64,000 nucleotides of DNA, taken from positions 62,001 to 126,000 of the forward strand of contig CABUWI010000002.1 in assembly GCA_902495245.1 (NCBI GenBank), in the 5' to 3' direction. Source of the DNA: an uncultured Porphyromonadaceae bacterium (GTDB lineage: Bacteria > Bacteroidota > Bacteroidia > Bacteroidales > Muribaculaceae). The translations under genes and the position numbers were made by a program. This document shows, in pieces, positions 1 through 8,383 of this stretch (positions are counted from its first letter, which is position 1; the number at the start of each line of letters is the position of its first letter). Under the pieces are notes generated by a model that searched no databases, had not been told where the DNA came from, and was given only the letters and a program-made list of their open reading frames with translations.

Positions 1-124
1 CTGCGGGAGGGTTTGCGGCCGAACGGCGCACGATGCCGGCCAGCTCCATGTCGGGAGCCTCGAGCACCGAATCCAATACGTAACGGCCGATGTTGCCGTA
101 ACCTACAATTGCTACTCTAATCAT
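1..124 (-). CDS. ddh: meso-diaminopimelate D-dehydrogenase (N-terminal part)
   Basis: The reverse complement from the ATG at 124 reads MIRVAIVGYGNIGRYVLD and continues in frame to the window edge, giving 41 residues. The GYGNIGR dinucleotide-binding loop at the extreme N-terminus matches the Bacteroidetes meso-diaminopimelate dehydrogenase family. That enzyme makes meso-DAP in one NADPH-dependent step for lysine and peptidoglycan. The gene lies 44 bp downstream of ackA on the same strand, so co-transcription is possible. Only the Rossmann N-terminus is visible, so another NAD(P)-dependent dehydrogenase cannot be fully excluded. Confidence 0.75.
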   Translation of the reverse strand, partial: MIRVAIVGYGNIGRYVLDSVLEAPDMELAGIVRRSAANPPA

Positions 125-168
125 ACCAATACTACCTTAAATATATTTTCTTCTTGTTGTTTTACTTC

Positions 169-1374
169 TTATTTGTTGAGTTTTTCAACGATTTCCTTGG
201 TGTCGCGGGCAATGGTGAGCTCCTCGTCGGTGGGAACCACGACGACCTTGACCTTCGAGGCGGGGGTCGAAATCACCGTTTCGGTGCCGTGAACCGTGGC
301 GTTGAGGGCCTTGTCGAGTTCCACGCCCATGAATGCGAGGGGAGCGCACACGTTTTCGCGCACGCCGGTTTGGTTCTCACCGACACCACCGGTGAAGACA
401 ATGATGTCCACTCCGCCCATCTCGGCTGCATAGGCGCCGACATACTTGATGATGCGGTGCTCATACATGTCGAGGGCCAGTTTGGCGCGTTCGTCGCCGG
501 CATTGACTGCGGCTTCGATTTCGCGCATGTCGTTCGAGATGCCGCTGATTGCGGCCACGCCGCTCTCTTTGTTAATCATTTTCTGAATGTCGGCGTCAGT
601 CAGGCCGTGGCGCTCCATCAGGAAGGTGAGCGCGCCGGGGTCAACGTCGCCGCAGCGGGTGCCCATCATCAGGCCTTCGGTGGGCGTCAGACCCATGGAG
701 GTGTCCACGCTCTTGCCGCCGACAATGGCGGTGATAGAGCCGCCGTTGCCGATGTGGCAGGTGATTATGCGCTGCTTCTCGATGTCTACGCCGAGAATCT
801 CGCACACGCGGCGGCTCACGTAGCGGTGGCTCGTGCCGTGGAAGCCGTAACGGCGCACGCCGTCTTCTTCATAATACTTGTAGGGCAGCGCATACATGTA
901 GGCCTTGGGCGGCATGGTCTGGTGGAAGGCCGTGTCGAACACGCCGACCTGGGGCACGCCGGGCATCAGCGAATCGATGGCCTCGACGCCGGTCATGTTT
1001 GCCGGATTGTGGAGCGGAGCCAGCGGGTAGCACTCGCGTACCATGGCCTTCACCTCGTCGGTGATGAGCACCGAGCCCGAGAATTTTGTGCCGCCATGCA
1101 CCAGGCGATGGCCAACGGCGTCGATTTCCTTCAGGCTCTTGATGCAGCCGAATTTCGGGTCGGTCAGCAGCGAGAGCACGGCGTTGATTGCGCCGTTGTG
1201 GTCAACGAGGCCGAGCTCTTTGACCTCTTTCGAGCCGTTGAATTTGAATTTCAGAAAGCCGTCTGAAAGGCCGATTTTCTCAACGCCGCCTTCGGCCATG
1301 ACGGCCTCTGAATCGGTGTCGATGAGTTTGTATTTTACGGAGCTGCTGCCGCAGTTCAAAACGAGAATTTTCAT
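169..1374 (-). CDS. ackA: acetate kinase
   Basis: This 401-residue protein has the usual length for acetate kinase, which interconverts acetyl phosphate and ADP with acetate and ATP. It opens with MKILVLNCGSSSVKYKL, the N-x-G-S-S-S nucleotide-binding signature. CHIGNGGSI follows near residue 208, then the TPTEGLMMGTRCGDVDPG segment and a C-terminal GGVGENQ. It lies only 4 bp after pta on the same strand, the classic acetate-producing, ATP-yielding pair of fermenting Bacteroidales. The promoter is upstream of pta. Confidence 0.97.
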   Translation of the reverse strand: MKILVLNCGSSSVKYKLIDTDSEAVMAEGGVEKIGLSDGFLKFKFNGSKEVKELGLVDHNGAINAVLSLLTDPKFGCIKSLKEIDAVGHRLVHGGTKFSGSVLITDEVKAMVRECYPLAPLHNPANMTGVEAIDSLMPGVPQVGVFDTAFHQTMPPKAYMYALPYKYYEEDGVRRYGFHGTSHRYVSRRVCEILGVDIEKQRIITCHIGNGGSITAIVGGKSVDTSMGLTPTEGLMMGTRCGDVDPGALTFLMERHGLTDADIQKMINKESGVAAISGISNDMREIEAAVNAGDERAKLALDMYEHRIIKYVGAYAAEMGGVDIIVFTGGVGENQTGVRENVCAPLAFMGVELDKALNATVHGTETVISTPASKVKVVVVPTDEELTIARDTKEIVEKLNK

Positions 1375-1378
1375 GCTA

Positions 1379-2371
1379 TTACTGGTTACAGGTCATAATG
1401 ATGGTTTTATAGATATCCTCCCACGAGGCGCCGCGGCTGAGGTCGTTGACCGGAGCGGCAAGGCCCTGAAGCACGGGGCCGATTGCCTGCACGCCGCCGA
1501 GGCGCTGCACGAGCTTGTAGGCGATGTTGCCGACCTCGAGCGAGGGGAACACCAGCACGTTTGCCTGACCGGCCACGGGCGAGCCGGGAGCCTTCTTGGC
1601 GGCAACAACGGGCACGAGGGCGGCATCGGCCTGCAGCTCGCCGTCGAGGTCGAGACAGGGCTCCATTTCGCGGGCAATCCTGGTGGCCTCGACAACCTTG
1701 TCCACGCGTTCGCCCTTGCCGCTGCCTTTGGTCGAATATGTAAGCATGGCTACGTGGGGCTCGATACCGGCAATGTTGCGCGCGGTCTGGGCCGATGCGA
1801 CGGCAATCTGAGCCAACTCTTTCGCATCGGGGTCGGGCACTACGGCGCAGTCGGCAAACACCATGACGCCGTCGGTGCCGTAGGGCGAGCCTTCGGGCAG
1901 AATCATGATGAACGCGCCGCTGACAACGCTGATGCCCGGGGCGGTCTTGATTACCTGGAAAGCGGCGCGGAGCACGTCGCCGGTCGTGTTTTCAGCACCG
2001 GCAACCATGCAGTCGGCATCGCCGGCCTTGATGAGCAGGCAGCCCAGATAGAGCGGATTGGCGGCCGTGGCCGTGGCCTGCTCGGGGGTCATGCCCTTTG
2101 CCTTGCGCAGTTCATAGAGAATCGGAGCGTAGCGCTCGACCACCGCCTTGTCAGCGGGGTTGACGATGGCGGCATTGGCTATGGCTTCAAAACCGTTCTT
2201 GTCGGCAAGAGCCTGAATTTCTGCGGGGTCGCCGATAAGGGTTACCTGAGCGAGTTCCTCGGCTATGATACGATTGGCTGCCCGGAGAGTGCGGAGTTCA
2301 TTGCCTTCCGGAAGGACAACGCGGCGCTGACGTGAACGCGCGCGGTCGGTCATGTGCTGTAAAAGATTCAT
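1379..2371 (-). CDS. pta: phosphate acetyltransferase (short form)
   Basis: The product moves acetyl from acetyl-CoA to phosphate, supplying acetyl phosphate to AckA encoded next. The reading frame is open back to 2416, but the ATG at 2369-2371 (MNLLQHMTDRARSRQ) is chosen because the -7 promoter box lies inside the longer version. That gives 330 residues, the size of a stand-alone PTA domain without the regulatory N-terminus of long enterobacterial Pta. Family segments include VVLPEGNELRTLRAA at the N-terminus, GCLLIKAGDADCMVAGA mid-protein and a VARGASWEDIY-like end. Confidence 0.95.
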   Translation of the reverse strand: MNLLQHMTDRARSRQRRVVLPEGNELRTLRAANRIIAEELAQVTLIGDPAEIQALADKNGFEAIANAAIVNPADKAVVERYAPILYELRKAKGMTPEQATATAANPLYLGCLLIKAGDADCMVAGAENTTGDVLRAAFQVIKTAPGISVVSGAFIMILPEGSPYGTDGVMVFADCAVVPDPDAKELAQIAVASAQTARNIAGIEPHVAMLTYSTKGSGKGERVDKVVEATRIAREMEPCLDLDGELQADAALVPVVAAKKAPGSPVAGQANVLVFPSLEVGNIAYKLVQRLGGVQAIGPVLQGLAAPVNDLSRGASWEDIYKTIIMTCNQ

Positions 2372-2403
2372 CGGATATACGTGAATAAGGTCTATACTGA
2401 CCG

Positions 2404-2411
2404 CAAATTTA
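2404..2411 (-). promoter_or_regulatory. -7 box of the pta-ackA promoter
   Basis: The minus strand reads TAAATTTG, an exact match to the Bacteroidetes TAnnTTTG -7 element. It lies 32 bp upstream of the chosen pta ATG. No convincing -33 TTTG is seen at the ideal distance. Confidence 0.6.
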
Positions 2412-2469
2412 CGCAATTTTGCGCAAAAAACAGCACTCTGTAACGTTAAAAATTGTGGCGGAGGGGCGA

Positions 2470-3018
2470 TTAGCGGCGGTCAAGCTCGCTCAGAGGGGGG
2501 CGCACCGCGTCTTTGGGGCTGACAATCGCCTCGTCGGGGCTGATGTGCCAGTCAATGCCGAGAGCCGGGTCGGCGAAGTATATGCCGTCTTCGGCTTCGG
2601 GACAGTAATAGGCCGTACATTTATACTGAAACACGGCCTCGGGGCTCAGCACGCTGAAGCCGTGGGCAAAGCCGGCCGGAATGAACAGCTGCCGCTTATT
2701 GTCGGCGCTCAGCTCAATCGAGAAGTGGCGCCCGAATGTCGGCGAATCGGGACGCAGGTCGACGGCCACGTCGAGAATGCGGCCCGCGGTGCAGCGCACC
2801 AGCTTGGCCTGCGCATGGGGGGCGCGCTGAAAGTGAAGGCCGCGCACCACCCCGCGCACCGAGCGGCTTTCATTGTCCTGCACGAATTCGAGCCTGCGCC
2901 CCGCAAAGGCCTCGAGTTCTCTGAGCGAGAACGATTCAAAAAAATAGCCGCGGGCGTCGCCAAAGACGCGCGGGGTGCAAACTATGAGTCCTTCAATGTC
3001 TGTATGCTCAAAAGTCAT
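2470..3018 (-). CDS. rfbC: dTDP-4-dehydrorhamnose 3,5-epimerase
   Basis: This 182-residue RmlC-family cupin isomerizes dTDP-4-keto-6-deoxyglucose on the way to dTDP-L-rhamnose. Visible family segments are GYFFESFS near the N-terminus, the catalytic-His region RGLHFQ, ILDVAVDLR, and FIPAGFAHGFSVL. Its start overlaps the end of rfbA by 4 bp, so the two are translationally coupled. Only rmlA and rmlC of the rhamnose pathway are here; rmlB and rmlD must be elsewhere. Confidence 0.95.
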   Translation of the reverse strand: MTFEHTDIEGLIVCTPRVFGDARGYFFESFSLRELEAFAGRRLEFVQDNESRSVRGVVRGLHFQRAPHAQAKLVRCTAGRILDVAVDLRPDSPTFGRHFSIELSADNKRQLFIPAGFAHGFSVLSPEAVFQYKCTAYYCPEAEDGIYFADPALGIDWHISPDEAIVSPKDAVRPPLSELDRR

Positions 3019-3926
3019 AGCAAGTCAAAATCGTGGCGGCATGAACGCCGGCCGTCGCTGACGAGTTTACGAAGATAATTGCCGTAGTCGTTGGCCGGCC
3101 CGTAAGAGTCGGCAACCGCGCCGAGCACATCGCCCTTAATCCAGCCGTTTGAATAGGCTATGCCCTCCAGGCACCCAATTTTCAGACCCTGGCGTTTCTC
3201 GATGGTCTCAATATAGTTCGAGGCCTCGGCCAGGCTTTCGTGAGTGCCCGTGTCGAGCCATGCGAATCCGCGGCCAAGCAGCTGAATGCCCAGCCGGCCG
3301 CGTTTAAGATACTCGGCGTTGACCGACGTGATTTCCAATTCGCCGCGCTTAGATGGCTTGACTCCGGCCGCAATCTCGACAACGGAATTCGGATAGAAAT
3401 AAAGTCCGGTTACGGCATAGTTGCTCTTGGGCTCGGCCGGTTTTTCCTCAATGGAGATGCAGCGGCCGTCGGCGTCGAATTCGGCCACGCCATAGCGACC
3501 GGGGTCGTTGACGCGATAGCCGAAAACCGTGGCATTGCCCTCGGCGGCTGCCGCCACGGCCGCCTCGAGTTTCGAGTGGAAACCGGCGCCGTGAAAGATA
3601 TTGTCGCCCAGGACCATGCAGACCGAATCATCGCCAATGAACTCACGCCCGATTATGAAAGCCTGCGCCAGGCCTTCGGGCCGGGGCTGCTCGGCATAGC
3701 TCAGGCTGATGCCGAAGCGCGAGCCGTCGCCGAGAAGGGCGCGAAACGCCGGCAAGTCTCGCGGGGTGGAAATAATCAGAATGTCGCGTATTCCGGCACG
3801 GAGCAGGGTCGACAGCGGATAGTAAACCATCGGCTTGTCGTAGACCGGCAGCAACTGCTTGCTCACGGCCAGCGTGGCCGGATATAGGCGCGTGCCGCTA
3901 CCGCCGGCAAGGACTATTCCTTTCAT
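3015..3926 (-). CDS. rfbA: glucose-1-phosphate thymidylyltransferase
   Basis: The 303-residue RmlA enzyme forms dTDP-glucose from dTTP and glucose-1-phosphate. It begins MKGIVLAGGSGTRLYPAT, the nucleotidyltransferase G-G-x-G-T-R-L loop, followed by SKQLLPVYDKPMVYYPLSTL. The metal-binding VLGDNIFHG lies near residue 110 and the sugar-site EEKPAEPKSNYAVTGLYFY near 160. It overlaps wzc upstream and rfbC downstream by 4 bp each, so all three are one operon supplying activated sugar to the exported polysaccharide. Confidence 0.96.
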   Translation of the reverse strand: MKGIVLAGGSGTRLYPATLAVSKQLLPVYDKPMVYYPLSTLLRAGIRDILIISTPRDLPAFRALLGDGSRFGISLSYAEQPRPEGLAQAFIIGREFIGDDSVCMVLGDNIFHGAGFHSKLEAAVAAAAEGNATVFGYRVNDPGRYGVAEFDADGRCISIEEKPAEPKSNYAVTGLYFYPNSVVEIAAGVKPSKRGELEITSVNAEYLKRGRLGIQLLGRGFAWLDTGTHESLAEASNYIETIEKRQGLKIGCLEGIAYSNGWIKGDVLGAVADSYGPANDYGNYLRKLVSDGRRSCRHDFDLL

Positions 3927-6388
3927 TTTTTCTTCTTGCCGCGGTGTTGATGCTTATAATAACCGTAACCATAACCGTAACCATAGCCGTAGTAGCCATA
4001 CAGGCCGTGCACCTCGTCGGTGGCGTTGAGCACAAGCGACAGGTTGTTATAGCGACGTTCGTTATAAATGGCGCGCAGAACGTTTATATCGGCCTTTTCG
4101 AACAGTCCGCTACGCATGACGAAGATTGTCATGTCAATGAACGGATTGAGCAGACGGGCGTCGGCCACGATTTCGATGGGCGGGCAGTCGAAGAAGACAT
4201 AGTCGTAAGTTTCGCGCAGACGGGTAATCAGCAAATCGAGGTTGGGCGAATAAAGCAGCTCGGTGGGGTTCGGCGGAATCACGCCCTCTGGCAGCATGTC
4301 GAAATTCTCGATGCCGTTCACATTGCTGACAATCAGCTCGTTCAGGTCGCGCGTCTTGCCGATGAGGAAATCGACAACGCCCTTGCGCGGATTGTTGATG
4401 CTCTGGCTGGCCGTGCCCTTGCGGAGGTCGAAGTCGACCAGACAGGTGCGTTTGCCTTTCAGCGCGAAGATGGCGGCCGTGTTCAGACTGACAAACGTCT
4501 TGCCCGAGCCGGCATTCATGCTGACAATCATGATTATCTTGCCGAGGCCGTCGCCGCGCTTCATGGCGCCCATGAAGTCGATATTGGTGCGAATCATGCG
4601 GAATGCCTCGTTGATTACATTTCCGCAGTGGGGGCGAATCAGGATTTCGCGCGCGTCCGAAATCGGCTTCTTCGCTTTGCCGGGAATGGGGAAACGCGGG
4701 TGCTGCGGAACTTCGGCAAGGGGCACCTCGCCCAGGAAGGGAATCTGGAGGTCTTCAATGTCCTTGCGCGAGCGCACCTTCGTGTTCGTGATTTCTTTGA
4801 TGTAGATGATAAGAGTCGGAATCAGAATGCCCACAAGCACTGCCAGCAGAATCACCAGACGGGTGTTGGGCGACGTTGGTGCGACGGGGCCGTAAGGCTC
4901 GGTTACCATGCGCGTGTTATACACGGCGAAGGCCTGGCTCAGCTCGTTCTCCTCGCGGCGCTGCAGCAGGAAGAGGTAGAGCGACTCTTTTACTTTCTGT
5001 TTGCGCTCCTCACTCATCAGGTATTTTGCCTGACCGGGAGCGGTGGCGAGCTGATTCTGCGTCCGGTTGTCGACCAGCGTAATGGCATTGTAGCGCTTGT
5101 TGAGCGAGGTAAGTGCGGCGTCGACCGAGGCGAGAATCGCCTCGCGGCTGCGCTCGATTGCCTGAGTCTTCTGGCGCAGTGCCGGGCTGTCTTCAGGCAG
5201 GGTTTCGAGCTTGAGGTTGCGCTCGCTCACCATCTTGTTATACTCCGTAACCATCTGCTGAATGCTCGTGCCGCCGATTTCGGCGGTCGAGGGGAGCAGA
5301 CGGGTAATATCCTGTTTGGAAAGCTCGCTCTTTATATAGCGGCCGATGGCGATTTCCTGGGCAAGCTGATTGAGCGCGCGCTGATTCTCGGAACTCTGGG
5401 CAAGATAGAGCTGGGCCATGGCGTCCATGTCCATCATGCGGTGGGCGCTCTTATAGTCGGTGATATTGCTCTCTACGTCGCCCAGTTCGTCTTCAATCGA
5501 GACCAGGCGCTCGTCAATGAACTTCGAGGTTGCGGCGGCAATCTTGTTGCGGTCGGTAACCCAGCGCATGTTGTAGGCGTCGACAATGGCATTGAGCACG
5601 TCGGCGGCCATCACCGGCGAGGGACATGAAATTGTCAGCGTAATCACATTGCCGCGGTCTTCGGCATATTCGCTCTGCAGACTTTCGCTATATGTGCGTG
5701 CGGCCACCTTGACGGGCACGTACGAATAATAAATCTCCGAAGGAATATCACCGCCCTCAACGGCCGGTTTGTCAATATATTTTGTCGGAGTGAGGGTCAG
5801 CGGGCCTACGGGCGTATTGACCACGGCGCCGAAGCTCGTATCGACCTCGTCCGACTTGACCTTCTTGCCGTTCAGCGTAAACTTCGACAATGTGGCGCCC
5901 GTCTTGTCGCCGTTGATTTCTATCTTGAACGAGCAAGAGGCATGGGCATCGCCAACCGAGTCTTTGAACTCGACAAGCACAGGCGACGTGCGGTAGAGCA
6001 CTGCCTTGCGCAAGCCTTCGGGCGTGCGATACACGCTGTTCAGCTGCAGAGTCTCGACCACATGCTCCATTATCTCGGGCGAGGACATGATGAACATTTC
6101 GTTGAGCAGTTCGGAGGGCACGGTGTTCACGCCCAGCATGCTCAGGTCGCCCGACACGCTCTGCGACGAGTCGTCCTTCAGCAGGATTTCAGACGAGCGG
6201 GTGTACATAGGGGTGGCGCGGAGCAGATAGAGCGCGGCCAGAAGCACACACACGCCTATCGAGATGACATACCAAAGCCATTTGGCGCGCACAGCGCGCA
6301 GAAGTTCATTCAGCGTGATGCCCGACTCTTCGGCGATGTTGTCGCTGCTATTGTTGCTTAACTGTGAAATAGCGGTGCTTTCTTCCAT
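3923..6388 (-). CDS. wzc: polysaccharide chain-length/tyrosine kinase protein (Wzc-like)
   Basis: The 821-residue inner-membrane protein joins a Wzz/GumC-type chain-length domain to a cytoplasmic BY-kinase. A first membrane helix lies at about residues 35-55 (WYVISIGVCVLLAALYLL). A long periplasmic coiled-coil region follows, then a Pro-rich second helix near 510-530 (PNTRLVILLAVLVGILIP). The kinase shows Walker A NAGSGKT ending at residue 631, Walker A' CLVDFDLRKG and Walker B YDYVFFDCPP. The tail (about 796-811) carries nine tyrosines in YG repeats before a basic GKKKK end, the expected autophosphorylation cluster. It should work with the Wza-like lipoprotein encoded just upstream. Confidence 0.93.
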   Translation of the reverse strand: MEESTAISQLSNNSSDNIAEESGITLNELLRAVRAKWLWYVISIGVCVLLAALYLLRATPMYTRSSEILLKDDSSQSVSGDLSMLGVNTVPSELLNEMFIMSSPEIMEHVVETLQLNSVYRTPEGLRKAVLYRTSPVLVEFKDSVGDAHASCSFKIEINGDKTGATLSKFTLNGKKVKSDEVDTSFGAVVNTPVGPLTLTPTKYIDKPAVEGGDIPSEIYYSYVPVKVAARTYSESLQSEYAEDRGNVITLTISCPSPVMAADVLNAIVDAYNMRWVTDRNKIAAATSKFIDERLVSIEDELGDVESNITDYKSAHRMMDMDAMAQLYLAQSSENQRALNQLAQEIAIGRYIKSELSKQDITRLLPSTAEIGGTSIQQMVTEYNKMVSERNLKLETLPEDSPALRQKTQAIERSREAILASVDAALTSLNKRYNAITLVDNRTQNQLATAPGQAKYLMSEERKQKVKESLYLFLLQRREENELSQAFAVYNTRMVTEPYGPVAPTSPNTRLVILLAVLVGILIPTLIIYIKEITNTKVRSRKDIEDLQIPFLGEVPLAEVPQHPRFPIPGKAKKPISDAREILIRPHCGNVINEAFRMIRTNIDFMGAMKRGDGLGKIIMIVSMNAGSGKTFVSLNTAAIFALKGKRTCLVDFDLRKGTASQSINNPRKGVVDFLIGKTRDLNELIVSNVNGIENFDMLPEGVIPPNPTELLYSPNLDLLITRLRETYDYVFFDCPPIEIVADARLLNPFIDMTIFVMRSGLFEKADINVLRAIYNERRYNNLSLVLNATDEVHGLYGYYGYGYGYGYGYYKHQHRGKKKK

Positions 6389-6411
6389 ATAAACCTATTA
6401 TGATTATATGA

Positions 6412-7257
6412 TTAACGAGAGAGTGTAATTGCGAATGTCGCGATTGACATTGCCAGTGATGCGAGCGAGGTCCAGAAGCCAACGCTCTTGAATGTGTTCT
6501 CATTGAGAGTGCTCTGACCGGCGCGTATCGAGTTCGGCTCGACGTAAATCACGTCGTTCTGCTGAACCATATATGCGGGCGACGACATGAAGTCCGTGCC
6601 GCGCAGGTCAAGCTTGTAGCTCTTGCGCGAACCGTCGGGCTCTTCGCGGAGCACCCACACGGCGTCGCGGCGGCCGTAGATGGTCAGGTCATCGACCATT
6701 GCAAGGGCCTCCAGAAGCGTGAGCTGGTCTTTCGTTATGTTGTAAACGCCTCGTTTCGTAACCTCGCCGATGGCCGTAAAGGTCAGATTGGCGAACTGCA
6801 CCGTAACATTGACCGTGTTCTCGTTTGCCAGGCGGGCATCGACAATGGCCTTTGCAACCTTGTCGGCAATCTGTTTGCGGGTAAGTCCGGCAACGTGAAT
6901 CGAGCCGATTTCAGGCATGGAGATGTCGCCCGACGAGCTGACGGTGTAAGGGAGCATGGTTTGCTGATAGCTCACCGAGGCGCCCGCGGCGCCGACCTGC
7001 GGGGCGCGCGAGCCGGCCATGAGCGAAAGCCGGGCGGCCAGCTCCGGGTCCTTACAGCTCACATAAACCATGATTTCGTCGCCCGGCTCAACCTTGACGG
7101 GCTCGGAGGCAACCTGCGTCATTACCTGTTCGGGGGTCATGTTCTGCATGTACAGCACATCTTTCGACGCGCTGCAGCCGCTTAACATAGTTACAAAAAG
7201 AATAGCTCCCGAAATAAATCCGAGGGCATGGCTGATGCGTTTTATTGAGGCGGCCAT
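6412..7257 (-). CDS. wza: polysaccharide export outer-membrane lipoprotein (Wza-like)
   Basis: The product is about 281 residues. An in-frame ATG at 7270-7272 is also possible, but the ATG at 7255-7257 (MAASIKR) gives a compact lipoprotein signal with lipobox LSGC at Cys28. The mature part has the poly-export domain (VEPGDEIMVYVSCKDPEL, then SGDISMPEIGSIHVAGLT) followed by an SLBB-like segment (VTKRGVYNITKDQLTLLEAL). A C-terminal hydrophobic stretch (WTSLASLAMSIATFAITL) could be the outer-membrane-crossing helix of Wza. It is the first gene of the wza-wzc-rfbA-rfbC operon, 23 bp before wzc. Confidence 0.93.
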   Translation of the reverse strand: MAASIKRISHALGFISGAILFVTMLSGCSASKDVLYMQNMTPEQVMTQVASEPVKVEPGDEIMVYVSCKDPELAARLSLMAGSRAPQVGAAGASVSYQQTMLPYTVSSSGDISMPEIGSIHVAGLTRKQIADKVAKAIVDARLANENTVNVTVQFANLTFTAIGEVTKRGVYNITKDQLTLLEALAMVDDLTIYGRRDAVWVLREEPDGSRKSYKLDLRGTDFMSSPAYMVQQNDVIYVEPNSIRAGQSTLNENTFKSVGFWTSLASLAMSIATFAITLSR

Positions 7258-7337
7258 AGTATTTGAGGTCAAATATACTTTGTTGAGTATGTTACGGTTA
7301 TATTGTCAAAGTATGCAATTTTTTTTGTATTGCGGCG

Positions 7338-7372
7338 CAAAGTTACGAAATTTTTCGCTTTTTCACAACAAA
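7338..7372 (-). promoter_or_regulatory. promoter of the polysaccharide export operon
   Basis: On the minus strand a TTTGTTG -33 element (7366-7372) is followed after 20 bp by a TAACTTTG -7 box (7338-7345). This is a near-ideal Bacteroidetes promoter about 80 bp upstream of the wza start. Confidence 0.75.
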
Positions 7373-7394
7373 TTTTAACTATTCTGCAACATAT

Positions 7395-8381
7395 TTATAA
7401 CTGCGAGAAGCGGGTCTTGCGCGCCAGAAAATATTTGAGCAGAATGTTGGGGCGACCGCCCAGCAGATTGGTCCCCGCTCCCGACAACTTCGCCGCAGGT
7501 GCCATGGTACGATAGTCTCGGTGGGCCTTCACAATGGCCTTGGCGTCGGCAAAATTAAACGTCATGACCGACTTGACCCAGGCAATCGTGTCGAGCAGGC
7601 GCCGGCGCGTAAGCGCGCGGGCGCGGTCGGCGTCAGGCAGATTCTTGTGGAGCAGCAAAAGGTTGTTGCGGAAGTTCAGATAGGTTTTGCGCGGATTGCC
7701 CATCGGCAGCGACCCGCCGCCCAGATGCATGACCGAGGCCGACGGGACGGCGGCAACAGTCCAACCGGCCAGACGCATGCGCCAGCACAGGTCAATCTCT
7801 TCCATGTGGGCGAAAAACGACTCGTCGAGGCCGCCGACTTCGCGATATAGCGCCGTGCGCACCATCAGCGCCGCACCCGAGGCCCAGTCCACTTCGACCG
7901 GGTCGTCATACTGGCCGCGGTCAACCTCTACCGAGCCGAAAATGCGGCCGCGGCAATAAGGATAGCCGTTGCGGTCAAGAAAACCGCCCGCCGCGCCGGC
8001 ATATTCAAAGCGCTCCGGCTCGCGCCAGCTCAGAATTTTAGGCTGGCAGGCTCCGCACCGCGGGTGAGCGTCCATGTAATCGTAGAGCGCCCTGTCCCAG
8101 CCCGGACACGGCGCCACGTCAGAGTTGAGCAGCACGGTATAGGGCGTGTCAACTTCGGCGAGCGCAAGGTTATAGCCGCCCGCAAAACCATGATTCTCGT
8201 CAAAACAGATTGTGCGCAGTCCGAGCCATCTGACATAGTCGAGCGACCCGTCGGTCGAACCGTTGTCGGCCACGATGACCTCGCTCAGCTCCGGGTCGGT
8301 GGCGTCGAGCACTCGCTGCAGATACTCCTTGAGTAGGTTATATCCGTTCCAGTTCAGAATGATGACGCTTATTTTTGCCAT
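7395..8381 (-). CDS. family 2 glycosyltransferase
   Basis: This 328-residue GT-A glycosyltransferase resembles rhamnosyltransferase-type family 2 enzymes. Evidence is ISVIILNWNGYNLLKEYL at the N-terminus, VIVADNGSTDGSLDYV, the metal-binding LLNSDVAPCPGW, and acceptor-side segments ASGAALMVRTALYREVGG and FFAHMEEIDLCWRMRLAG. The ATG at 8379-8381 (MAKISV) is chosen; the open frame extends only to a TTG six bases earlier. It starts 2 bp after mtaB ends, so it is the last gene of the GH20-mtaB-GT unit. Rhamnose as donor is suggested only by the nearby rml genes. Confidence 0.9.
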   Translation of the reverse strand: MAKISVIILNWNGYNLLKEYLQRVLDATDPELSEVIVADNGSTDGSLDYVRWLGLRTICFDENHGFAGGYNLALAEVDTPYTVLLNSDVAPCPGWDRALYDYMDAHPRCGACQPKILSWREPERFEYAGAAGGFLDRNGYPYCRGRIFGSVEVDRGQYDDPVEVDWASGAALMVRTALYREVGGLDESFFAHMEEIDLCWRMRLAGWTVAAVPSASVMHLGGGSLPMGNPRKTYLNFRNNLLLLHKNLPDADRARALTRRRLLDTIAWVKSVMTFNFADAKAIVKAHRDYRTMAPAAKLSGAGTNLLGGRPNILLKYFLARKTRFSQL

Positions 8382-8383
8382 AA

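Noticed and set aside
3944..5629. 561-residue plus-strand frame
   Set aside because: Antisense shadow of the Wzc-like kinase; no domain or promoter supports it.
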